From: Eubacteriales bacterium
Lineage (GTDB): Bacteria > Bacillota_A > Clostridia > Christensenellales > Aristaeellaceae
NCBI GenBank assembly: GCA_028692205.1
Contig: JAQUXV010000169.1
Location: forward strand, 1 to 6,234
Length of the DNA: 6,234 bases
Reading direction: 5' to 3'
Below the pieces are notes generated by a model that was not told the DNA's origin, ran no database searches, and saw only the letters and a list, made by a program, of their open reading frames with translations. Both the position numbers and the translations under genes were made by a program. Positions 1-5,193 of the stretch are shown piece by piece (the stretch's first letter is position 1; every line of letters begins with the position of its first letter).

Positions 1-1
1 C

Positions 2-1120
2 ATGCTGGACGGTGCCAAGCGCGGCTTGCTGGCAGGCTTGAGAGATCCGTATACCTTCTATTACAGCCCCGATGAATTTGCGGAGATGTGGGAGGACGAC
101 GAAGGTGAATATGCCGGTATCGGCATTCAGATTTCCGCATCCTACGAAACCTATCTTTGCACCATCATCCGGGTGTTCAGCGATAGTCCGGCCTATGAAG
201 CGGGGCTGAAAAAGGGCGATATTCTTTATAAAGTGGAAGATCTGGATGTGGACGCGACCACGTTGAACGACGCGGTAGATATGATGCGCGGCGAAGTGGG
301 CACAACAGTTCACGTACAGGTGATGCGCGACGGCGAATTGTTGGACTTTGATATTCCCCGCGCGGTAGTCCACGTGAACTGGGTCAGCTCCTGCATGCTT
401 TCAAACGAAGTCGGGTATATTCAGCTCTATGAATTTGCGGGCGATTGCGCCGATACGTTCCAAAAGCAGCTGAACGCGCTGGTGGACGGCGGCGTAAAAG
501 CGCTGATTATCGACCTTCGTGATAACCCCGGCGGCTGGATCGACAGCGCGGTCGATATCGCGGATATCTTCCTGCCAGAAGAAACAGTCACCTATCTTGA
601 ATACCGCAGCGGCGAGCGGGAGTACTATAACGCGACGGACGGTGCTTTGCAAATTCCGCTGGTGGTCATGTTGAACGAAAATTCGGCTTCCGCCTCCGAA
701 ATTCTTTCCGGCGCGCTGCAGGATTACGGCCTTGCAACCATCGTCGGCACGCAGAGCTACGGCAAGGGTTGCGTACAGTTCGTTCTTCCGCTGGGCAATA
801 ATGACGGCGGCATGCAGTTGACGGCGGCGCTTTACTACACGCCCAACGGCAGAAGCATCCATCAGGTGGGCATTACCCCCGACGTGGAAGCAACGCTGCC
901 GGACAGTGGTACGGTTTACTATGAATTTGGCGATATGAACGATCCTCAGCTCCAGAAAGCCTTTGAGGTTGCCACAGAGAAGCTTGCAGGTACGTTTGCA
1001 ACGCCGACGCCTTCGGCCACCCCCGCATCCCATGCCGAACAGGAGGCGGATACGGCGGCCGATGCGGATTCCCCCGACACCCTGCAAAGTGAAAGTCTAT
1101 CCGCTTTCAGGGTTTCATAA
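2..1120 (+). CDS. S41-family C-terminal processing peptidase, 5'-truncated by the window edge
   Basis: This is a carboxy-terminal processing serine protease (CtpA/CtpB/Prc type), which in Firmicutes is normally membrane-anchored and acts outside the cytoplasm. The visible 372 residues begin inside the family's conserved GLRDPYT..Y..P.EF segment, so the ATG at position 2 is probably internal and the N-terminal anchor lies off the edge. A PDZ domain covers about residues 38-120 (IRVFSDSPAYEAGLKKGD). The S41 catalytic domain covers about 135-300, with DLRDNPGG at 171-178. The nucleophile is predicted as Ser230 in NSASASEI and the general base as Lys255 in SYGKG; their 25-residue spacing matches E. 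coli Prc. NGRSIHQVGITPDV follows at 272-285. The last 40 or so residues are a low-complexity Thr/Pro/Ala/Asp tail. No terminator follows; the stop codon overlaps the next promoter. Family assignment is secure; the substrate is unknown. Confidence 0.93.
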   Translation: MLDGAKRGLLAGLRDPYTFYYSPDEFAEMWEDDEGEYAGIGIQISASYETYLCTIIRVFSDSPAYEAGLKKGDILYKVEDLDVDATTLNDAVDMMRGEVGTTVHVQVMRDGELLDFDIPRAVVHVNWVSSCMLSNEVGYIQLYEFAGDCADTFQKQLNALVDGGVKALIIDLRDNPGGWIDSAVDIADIFLPEETVTYLEYRSGEREYYNATDGALQIPLVVMLNENSASASEILSGALQDYGLATIVGTQSYGKGCVQFVLPLGNNDGGMQLTAALYYTPNGRSIHQVGITPDVEATLPDSGTVYYEFGDMNDPQLQKAFEVATEKLAGTFATPTPSATPASHAEQEADTAADADSPDTLQSESLSAFRVS

Positions 1121-1141
1121 CCGGTACAAACGTGGTATACT
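1114..1141 (+). promoter_or_regulatory. Extended -10 sigma-A-type promoter for the TM1266/ECF operon leader
   Basis: TATACT at 1136-1141 is preceded by TGG at 1133-1135, giving an extended -10 element. A weak -35 (TTCATA, 1114-1119) lies 16 bases upstream and overlaps the stop codon of the protease gene. The predicted start is near 1148, which leaves a leader of about 210 bases before the next full gene. Assigned by motif only. Confidence 0.55.
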
Positions 1142-1265
1142 ATGGTTGTCGCAGAGGATCCATAAACCCGCGTGGCTCAGCCATCAGGGTGAATCCCTCT
1201 CCGATGAATGTTGACCCTGTTGACGCCTGAGGATTTCCAAAGGCGAAGAGAGAGGAGGACGCCAT

Positions 1266-1292
1266 ATGAAGGGCATATTTTCTGGCGGCTAG
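1266..1292 (+). CDS. Candidate 8-residue upstream leader ORF (MKGIFSGG)
   Basis: An ATG at 1266 follows a near-perfect Shine-Dalgarno (AGAGGAGG, 1251-1258) at 7 bases spacing. It opens a reading frame of eight codons ending in TAG at 1290. It is the strongest ribosome binding site in the left half of the window, yet it leads only to this micro-ORF. The stop codon lies inside the 5' side of the terminator-like hairpin, so a translating ribosome would cover GGCG at 1284-1287. That is compatible with a role in attenuation. The peptide has no run of a single amino acid of the classical biosynthetic-attenuator kind. Translation is inferred, not shown. Confidence 0.4.
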   Translation: MKGIFSGG

Positions 1293-1318
1293 ACGTGTTG
1301 TTGTGTCGCCGGTTTTTT
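1282..1318 (+). terminator. Intrinsic terminator / attenuator ahead of the TM1266-like gene
   Basis: CTGGCG (1282-1287) pairs with CGCCGG (1307-1312), including one T-G wobble, and can extend with G-T and C-G pairs inside. Six T residues (1313-1318) follow directly. It lies between the promoter and the first full gene of the operon, so it would work as a premature terminator. Its 5' arm is also the partner of CGCC at 1260-1263 in a competing helix. Confidence 0.55.
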
Positions 1319-1361
1319 GTTTGTTTTCTGAAAATCAGCCCGATGGGAAGGTGATATTGCC

Positions 1362-1652
1362 ATGGAAACGGAAAAGCGCCTTGGCTTTATCGGTATCGTT
1401 ATGGGCGATCGGCACGTAGCCCGTGAAGTCAACGAGATCCTCGGTAAGTATTCCGGCGTTGTGAAGGCACGTATCGGCGTGCCGGATGCCGATACGCCTG
1501 CCGCCGTCATCGGCCTGATTGTGGAAGGAGACAACCAGACATTGGGCACGCTGACAGCCAAACTGGGCAACCTGCAGGGCGTTGAAGTGAAAAGCGCCCT
1601 TGCGAAAAAGAAACCGATTGCCGACTCCGAGCCGGCAAATGAAAGGGTATGA
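1362..1652 (+). CDS. TM1266-family small regulator (iron-only hydrogenase system regulator, putative)
   Basis: A 96-residue cytoplasmic protein matching the TM1266-like family, called 'iron-only hydrogenase system regulator'. That family has a small ACT/ferredoxin-like fold related to the C-terminal ligand-binding domain of NikR. The pattern is visible: RLGFIGIVMGDRHVA at 6-20, a helix with VNEILGKYS, a strand (VVKARIGVP), VIGLIVEGDNQTLGTLTAKLGNLQGVEVKS at 49-78, then a charged tail. There is no DNA-binding domain, so it may sense a ligand or partner rather than bind DNA. The start follows GGGAAGGTG (1345-1353) at 8 bases. The stop lies 4 bases before the next gene, so the two are co-transcribed. 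The family name comes from genome context; the molecular role is unestablished. No hydrogenase gene lies in this window. Confidence 0.8.
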   Translation: METEKRLGFIGIVMGDRHVAREVNEILGKYSGVVKARIGVPDADTPAAVIGLIVEGDNQTLGTLTAKLGNLQGVEVKSALAKKKPIADSEPANERV

Positions 1653-1656
1653 TTTT

Positions 1657-2217
1657 ATGAGTTCTCAAAACATCCGTAAAATGGTAACCACCGCGATCCT
1701 GATTGCGCTGACCATCGTTTTCCAGCTGATGCGGCCGATTCTCGGCGGAAGCAACATCATCTCCACCTACATCATTGGCAGCCTTGTCAATCTGGCGCTC
1801 ATCGTCGCCGCCTGCGCGGTTGGCCTTTGGAGCGGCGTAGCGGTTTCCGTGATCACTCCGATTATCGCGCTGATGCAGGGCCATGCCACGCTGCCTATGG
1901 TTCCCTGGGTGATGGGCGGCAACCTTGTGCTGGTGATCATCTTCGCGCTGTTTGCGCAGAAAGATAAAGCGTCTTTGCAGATCGAATGGGTACGCTTTGT
2001 TATTGTCGGCGTTTTCGCAACGATGGTGAAGTACATTGTCATTTCCATCGGGCAGGCGCTTGTGCTCACTTCCGCAAAGGGCTTGGCCTTCGGCGTTGCC
2101 TCGGGTACGGCGTTCGCTGCCCAAATCGTGCAGATTGTGACCGCGCTGATCGGCACGGTGCTTGCCGGGATTATCCTTCCGATGCTACCCGCCAGTGTTG
2201 TCGGGAAAAAAGCCTGA
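1657..2217 (+). CDS. Predicted ECF transporter S component-like membrane protein
   Basis: A 186-residue, very hydrophobic protein with about six predicted membrane helices, at roughly residues 9-28, 33-55, 57-75, 85-101, 111-133 and 150-180. Length and pattern fit substrate-binding S subunits of energy-coupling factor importers, which capture a vitamin or metal and use shared EcfA/EcfT subunits encoded elsewhere. Features include an N-terminal MVTTAILIALTIVFQL segment, GLWSGVAVSVITPIIALMQGH at 56-76 and the polar MVPWVMGGNL at 81-90. The ATG at 1657 is chosen because AAAGGG (1642-1647) lies 9 bases upstream and the gene then begins 4 bases after the preceding stop; an in-frame ATG at 1600 would overlap that gene. 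The substrate cannot be told from sequence. The pairing with a TM1266-type regulator and a structured leader suggests ligand-responsive expression. A bidirectional terminator follows. Confidence 0.75.
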   Translation: MSSQNIRKMVTTAILIALTIVFQLMRPILGGSNIISTYIIGSLVNLALIVAACAVGLWSGVAVSVITPIIALMQGHATLPMVPWVMGGNLVLVIIFALFAQKDKASLQIEWVRFVIVGVFATMVKYIVISIGQALVLTSAKGLAFGVASGTAFAAQIVQIVTALIGTVLAGIILPMLPASVVGKKA

Positions 2218-2239
2218 CTTGATATAAGCGAACCATAGC

Positions 2240-2269
2240 AAAAAGGCGACGGAAATCCGTCGCCTTTTT
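2240..2269 (+). terminator. Strong bidirectional intrinsic terminator
   Basis: GGCGACGG (2245-2252) pairs perfectly with CCGTCGCC (2257-2264) around an AAAT loop. The stem is flanked by AAAAA (2240-2244) and TTTTT (2265-2269), so T-runs exist on both strands. It ends the TM1266/ECF operon on the + strand, 22 bases after its last stop. It is also placed to terminate the small - strand gene ending at 2301. Confidence 0.85.
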
Positions 2270-2300
2270 CCGTTGGCAGGTCTCTTGCGGGCACATATGC

Positions 2301-2489
2301 TTACTGCTTAAACAGGTTCAGATGCGAGAAACCAATCCGTGTGTATGGACATTCGTATACATTCGTATAGTCTCCCACCCGTACGCGGCGCAGGCAACAA
2401 AGCAGATGGGCCTTTTCCACTTTGCTGATGCGGCGGGTTCCCGTCGCCTTTTTGCATCCGTGTCGTTTGCGCAGTAGAGGCTGCTGCAC
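2301..2489 (-). CDS. Small basic Cys-containing hypothetical protein
   Basis: A 62-residue, strongly basic frame with no confident family match. It resembles short phage- or clostridial-type zinc-ribbon-like proteins that read C-K-K, then a basic helix with an alanine, then VYxCPYC..(W/F)HL near the end. Here GCKKATGTRRISKVEKAHLL is followed by NVYECPY (43-49) and FSHL (54-57). One expected cysteine reads Thr50 instead, so a complete metal site is doubtful. The GTG start at 2489 is chosen because AAGGA (2499-2503) sits 9 bases upstream; an ATG at 2498 touches that motif, and the frame also extends to a TTG at 2534. Support for a real gene is the convergent bidirectional terminator just downstream. 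Against it, no clear promoter is visible and the start lies in a large inverted repeat. An alternative is a chance frame in a regulatory gap. Confidence 0.35.
   Translation of the reverse strand: MQQPLLRKRHGCKKATGTRRISKVEKAHLLCCLRRVRVGDYTNVYECPYTRIGFSHLNLFKQ
2350..2369. repeat. Perfect 10-bp tandem direct repeat (CATTCGTATA x2)
   Basis: CATTCGTATA occurs at 2350-2359 and again at 2360-2369 with no gap. It lies inside the small - strand frame, where it encodes part of YTNVYEC. Being 10 bases, a recent duplication would shift the frame. The downstream reading with the duplication looks more protein-like than without it, so it is probably not a disrupting event. Confidence 0.6.
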
Positions 2490-2513
2490 CTCTATCATTC
2501 CTTGGCGCAAACG
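2464..2513. promoter_or_regulatory. Nested inverted repeat next to the xdhC promoter
   Basis: CGTTTGCGC (2464-2472) and GCGCAAACG (2505-2513) are perfect 9-base inverted repeats. Inside them TAGAGG (2475-2480) and CCTCTA (2489-2494) form a second perfect 6-base pair around an 8-base loop. The right arm ends one base before the -35 hexamer of the xdhC promoter. On the - strand the structure would enclose the AAGGA motif and start codon of the small gene. It may be an operator, or an RNA hairpin limiting translation of the small gene. Confidence 0.5.
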
Positions 2514-2514
2514 C

Positions 2515-2543
2515 TTGACGGTTTCTTCTTCCAAGCATACAAT
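2515..2543 (+). promoter_or_regulatory. Near-consensus sigma-A promoter for the xdhC-family gene
   Basis: TTGACG (2515-2520) and TACAAT (2538-2543) are separated by exactly 17 bases, each one base from consensus. Transcription should begin near 2550, leaving a leader of about 27 bases to the chosen start at 2577. This excludes a start at 2502, which would lie upstream of the promoter. Confidence 0.75.
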
Positions 2544-2576
2544 TTAACCATTACAACTGATAAACGGGGTATGGGA

Positions 2577-3641
2577 ATGAAAACACTGCTTCCGCACATT
2601 CTGCGGGAATTGGCGCAAGGCCGGGCCTGCGCGCTGGCGACGGTGCTGGAGTCAAAAGGTTCGGCGCCGCGGGGAGCCGGAGCCTGCATGCTGCTGATGC
2701 AGAACGGTCAAACCGAAGGCACGGTCGGCGGCGGCGTGCTGGAGCACCGTGCCGCGCTCGAATTAAAGGCGCTTTTGGATTCGGTTGTACCCGCATCTGC
2801 ACTCTCTGTGGACGAAAAGGCTGTTTCCGGCGAATTCCCTTCCGCCTTGCAAGAATATGTACTTACGCAGGATGATGTTCAAAACCTGGGGATGGTTTGC
2901 GGCGGCAACGTTTCGCTGCTATACCAGCTGCTAACGCCCGAGCTTCTGCCCTTCTTTTTGGCGCTGTCACAGAAGCTTTCGGAAGATCACAACCTTTGGC
3001 TAGTCCGTTCGCTTTCTGATAATCGTGTGACACATATGACTTATGTTGATGATGTATCCTCCCCAAGCATCGGCACAGCTATTCGCCCGTACCTTAAGCG
3101 TAAGGCCCAACGCATCGCACTTGCCGACGCCGCTTCGGGAACCCTCTTTATTGAGCCGGTTTTATTGGTTAGCCGAGCCTATGTCTTCGGTGGCGGCCAT
3201 GTTGCGCAATGTACCGCTCCGCTTCTAGCTCAATTGGACTTTGCACCCGTCGTTTATGACGACCGGCCCGAGTTCGCCAACGAAGCGCTTTTCCCAAGTG
3301 CTTCCGGTGTGATCTGCAAACCGTTTTCCCAAGCCGCTCAGCAACTCCACATCACTTTTAATGATGAAATCGTCATTATGACGCGCGGACACCAGAACGA
3401 CCTGAACATTCTCACCTATGCGCTTCGAACACCCGCCTACTATATCGGGTTAATCGGAAGCCGTTCCAAAATAGAGCATACCAAAGCTCTGCTTTTTCAG
3501 CAGGGGTTCACCGAAGAGGATTTCTCCCGTGTCCACACGCCCATCGGTTTGCCGATCGAGGCGGAAACCCCCATGGAGATTGCTGTGAGCATTGCCGCGG
3601 AGATGATACTGTGCCGCGCCCGCCACGCTTCAGGTACCTGA
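2577..3641 (+). CDS. XdhC/CoxI-family molybdenum hydroxylase accessory protein
   Basis: A 354-residue cytoplasmic accessory factor of the XdhC/CoxI family. XdhC binds molybdenum cofactor and aids its sulfuration and insertion into xanthine-dehydrogenase-type enzymes; in selenium users such proteins are proposed to help deliver the Se-bearing form. The N-terminal CoxI-like part shows GSAPRGAGA (28-36), GTVGGGVLE (48-56) and MVCGGN (106-111). A Rossmann-type domain follows with VFGGGHVA (203-210), YDDRPEFAN (227-235), RGHQND (270-275) and GLIGSRSKI (291-299). The C-terminal signature VHTPIGL..EAETPMEIAVSIAAE runs from about 319 to 342. Length is that of a full two-domain protein. ATG 2577 is preferred over ATG 2571 because GGGG (2566-2569) is 7 bases away, though this site is weak. 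It has its own promoter and faces the selD operon. A selenium link is inferred from context. Confidence 0.9.
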   Translation: MKTLLPHILRELAQGRACALATVLESKGSAPRGAGACMLLMQNGQTEGTVGGGVLEHRAALELKALLDSVVPASALSVDEKAVSGEFPSALQEYVLTQDDVQNLGMVCGGNVSLLYQLLTPELLPFFLALSQKLSEDHNLWLVRSLSDNRVTHMTYVDDVSSPSIGTAIRPYLKRKAQRIALADAASGTLFIEPVLLVSRAYVFGGGHVAQCTAPLLAQLDFAPVVYDDRPEFANEALFPSASGVICKPFSQAAQQLHITFNDEIVIMTRGHQNDLNILTYALRTPAYYIGLIGSRSKIEHTKALLFQQGFTEEDFSRVHTPIGLPIEAETPMEIAVSIAAEMILCRARHASGT

Positions 3642-3647
3642 TTTTTT
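3630..3647 (+). terminator. Weak terminator-like element at the xdhC stop codon
   Basis: TCAG (3630-3633) and CTGA (3638-3641) can form a 4-base stem around GTAC, immediately followed by six T residues (3642-3647). The stem includes the stop codon and is short, so termination here is doubtful. The stronger hairpin at 4024-4051 may be the effective end of the transcript. Confidence 0.25.
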
Positions 3648-4023
3648 ATCCAGGGCGCAAGCGTACTCCCTTAATAGCTTCATCTACGCTGGCTGTTGCG
3701 CTGTCCAACAATCAGATCGATTTCCATGCCGTGGCTCTCTGTTGCTTTTTCTTTGGTATATTTACATCTTCCAATGCTTTACTGTTGGATTCTGTATGGT
3801 GCAGACATTGGTCATTTCATTTCTTCCGCAGGGAATACCGAAATTGCCTGCTATCCTCATGTACAGCCTATCTTTGTAACTTTGTAATTTTTTATATTCA
3901 CCAATCGGTACCTTAGGTTGTCTGTGCTTCGGGTTTTCTATGACTATTCAAAACGAGAATACTCAATTTGTACAAAACAATAGATATTTAATAACACTTC
4001 GAATAACCCATGTATATACTCAA

Positions 4024-4058
4024 CAGCCGGACGGATAAATCCGTCCGGCTGCACTTTT
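4024..4058 (+). terminator. Strong intrinsic terminator (12-bp perfect stem)
   Basis: The 12-base arm starting CAGCCGG (4024-4035) pairs perfectly with 4040-4051 around a TAAA loop. TTTTT at 4054-4058 follows after two bases, so it reads as a terminator on the + strand, presumably for xdhC read-through. On the - strand the sequence after the stem is not T-rich, so it is a poor terminator for selD, although the stem alone could stabilise an mRNA 3' end. Confidence 0.6.
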
Positions 4059-4121
4059 TCCCATATACACAATCTCACGCAATTATTTTGGTATCCGTCT
4101 TTGCTCGTCGTTCGCTTCGCT

Positions 4122-4143
4122 GCCGGGTATGGCATTACCCGCC
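4122..4143 (-). other. Hairpin just downstream of selD, no T-run
   Basis: CGGGTA (4124-4129) and TACCCG (4136-4141) form a perfect 6-base stem around TGGCAT. On the - strand it lies about 25 bases after the selD stop codon. No T-run follows on either strand, so it may be an mRNA 3'-end stem or part of a repeat rather than a standard terminator. Confidence 0.35.
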
Positions 4144-4164
4144 GACAGGCTCCCCCGTATTCCG

Positions 4165-5193
4165 TTAGACTAAAATAACGCGCTTGCTTCGTTTTGCCAC
4201 TACTTCGCCGATTTGCTGCGTCCATGGGCTAACGGTTTTCAACGCATCAAAAACCTTGTCCGCATCCTTCCGATCAGCGGCAATCAACAACCCGCCGGAA
4301 GTTTGAGGGTCAAACAAAACATCCGTCATTTCCAACGGCGTATGCCCAAGATCCGCCTTCGCCTCCGCGAACTCCCGATTGCGGTACATACCTTCGGGAA
4401 TCACGCCCATCCGCGCCATTTCTACCGCTTCCGGCAGCAGGTGAACCGCCTCTGTATGGATAACCAATGATGTGTCGCTTCCCTCCGCCATTTCCAGCCC
4501 ATGCCCCATCAGGGAAAAGCCCGTAACATCCGTACAGGCGTGAATTACAAAGGGGCGGATCGCCTCTGCGGCGGCGCGATTCAGCGTTGTAGTAAGCTCA
4601 ACGCACAGCTTCTCGCCCTCCGGCGAAAGCAGACCCGCTTTCAGCGCCGTCATCATGATGCCGATACCGAGGGGCTTGGTAAGGAACAGAATATCCCCTT
4701 CCCGTGCGCCGCAGTTGGTCAGCAGCCTGTCCGGCCGTACAAAGCCGGTAACCGCCAGCCCGTAAACCGGTTCATCCCCATAGATGCTGTGGCCGCCGGT
4801 AATCATCGCTCCTGCTTCGTAAACCTTGTCATATCCGCCACGCAGAATCTCGTGTACGGTTTCTTTGGGCATATTTTCCGGCACAATCAGCACATTCTGC
4901 GCCAGTTTTGGTTCGCCGCCCATCGCGTAGATATCCGACAACGCGTTCGTCGCGGCGATCTGCCCGAATGTATAGGGATCGTCCACCATCGGCGGAAAAA
5001 AGTCGATGGTGTGAACCAGCGCCAGCTCATCATTGATGCGATAGACCGACGCATCGTCAGACGTATCAAACCCGACCAGCAGGTTCGGGTCGCTATGCAC
5101 CTTCAAATCCGTCAGCAGTTTGGACAGCGTACCCGCGCCGACTTTCGCGCCGCAGCCCGCGCATTTTGCGAGCTTGGAAAGCTTACAATCCAT
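4165..5193 (-). CDS. selD: Selenide, water dikinase (selenophosphate synthetase), Cys form
   Basis: Makes selenophosphate from selenide and ATP, releasing AMP and phosphate; this is the activated selenium donor for selenocysteine, selenouridine or the labile selenium of Mo hydroxylases. The 342-residue length matches E. coli SelD (347). The catalytic loop reads CAGCGAK at 11-17. Cys14 and Lys17 align with E. coli Cys17 and Lys20, while the position of Cys19 is Ala16. Predicted metal/ATP-binding aspartates are Asp47 (TSDDAS), Asp64 (HTIDFF), Asp87 (ATNALSDIYAMGG) and Asp222 (TDVTGFSLMGH). GGHSI (133-137), KPLGIG (173-178) and DPQTSGGLL (295-303) are intact. Codon 14 is TGC, so this is not a selenoprotein form. 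The start overlaps the last 11 bases of yqeB and uses GGGAGGG (5201-5207) at 7 bases, so the two are translationally linked. No selA, selB or selU is in view. Confidence 0.97.
   Translation of the reverse strand: MDCKLSKLAKCAGCGAKVGAGTLSKLLTDLKVHSDPNLLVGFDTSDDASVYRINDELALVHTIDFFPPMVDDPYTFGQIAATNALSDIYAMGGEPKLAQNVLIVPENMPKETVHEILRGGYDKVYEAGAMITGGHSIYGDEPVYGLAVTGFVRPDRLLTNCGAREGDILFLTKPLGIGIMMTALKAGLLSPEGEKLCVELTTTLNRAAAEAIRPFVIHACTDVTGFSLMGHGLEMAEGSDTSLVIHTEAVHLLPEAVEMARMGVIPEGMYRNREFAEAKADLGHTPLEMTDVLFDPQTSGGLLIAADRKDADKVFDALKTVSPWTQQIGEVVAKRSKRVILV

Larger units (their letters stand above)
1148..1320 (+). promoter_or_regulatory. Structured mRNA leader, riboswitch- or attenuator-like, class not recognised
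   Basis: Several helices can be drawn by eye. (1) A long hairpin at 1153-1200: AGAGGAT (1153-1159) with ATcCCTCT (1193-1200), then ACCC/GGGT (1166-1169 with 1187-1190) and TGGC/GCCA (1173-1176 with 1180-1183). (2) CGCCT/AGGCG (1224-1228 with 1241-1245), enclosing a GA/AA internal loop and GG/CC. (3) CCTCTC (1196-1201) can instead pair with GAGAGG (1250-1255), which breaks the base of helix 1 and masks the Shine-Dalgarno of a short upstream ORF. (4) CGCC (1260-1263) with GGCG (1284-1287) competes with a terminator hairpin at 1282-1312. This architecture is typical of cis-acting transcription control. I see no consensus of TPP, cobalamin, FMN, SAM, purine, lysine, THF or T-box leaders. A Moco-type element could not be confirmed or excluded by eye. 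Confidence 0.5.
3648..4164. other. Gene-poor gap between convergent xdhC and selD
   Basis: About 520 bases without a gene I can support. The part from about 3750 to 4020 is visibly AT-richer than the flanking genes. + strand frames at 3611-3916 and 3696-3887, and a - strand frame at 3944-4225, have no start signals, no recognised domains and unusual composition (many Cys, Phe, Trp). - strand readings at about 3670-3880 break into pieces in different frames (for example SKALEDVNIPKKKQQ), which might be a decayed gene, but no family was recognised. The gap contains a strong hairpin with a T-run (4024-4058) and a second hairpin (4122-4143) just after selD. The stretch at 4060-4120 may be a dispersed intergenic element. 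Confidence 0.5.

Noticed and set aside
401..1087. Long - strand frame opposite the S41 protease gene
   Set aside because: It is the mirror of a clearly conserved protease frame and its product (Arg/Cys-rich) matches no family.
1148..1320. Naming the leader as a Moco, TPP or other known riboswitch
   Set aside because: Context makes molybdenum-related control attractive, but I could not match a consensus by eye, so only a structured leader of unknown class is claimed.
1507..2294. - strand frames at 1507-2124 and 1767-2294 opposite the TM1266/ECF operon
   Set aside because: Antisense to two genes with good starts and family matches; no domain or ribosome binding site of their own.
2350..2369. 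The 10-bp tandem repeat as a frame-breaking mutation
   Set aside because: Removing one copy gives a reading that ends soon and loses the CPY..HL-like end, so the duplicated form looks like the native frame.
3611..3916. + strand frames at 3611-3916 and 3696-3887
   Set aside because: The first begins inside xdhC; both have atypical composition and no domain or start signal.
4060..4164. A tRNA-Sec or SECIS element next to selD
   Set aside because: No long acceptor/T-stem arrangement, TTCGA loop or TCA anticodon loop could be found, and no in-frame TGA gene is nearby.
3944..4225. - strand frame of 93 residues overlapping the 3' end of selD
   Set aside because: Overlaps selD in another frame, lacks a ribosome binding site and runs through two hairpins; better explained as noncoding or repeat sequence.
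5142..5160. Selenocysteine (TGA) codon at the SelD active site
   Set aside because: The codon at the catalytic position is TGC and the frame has no internal TGA, so SelD here is the Cys form.
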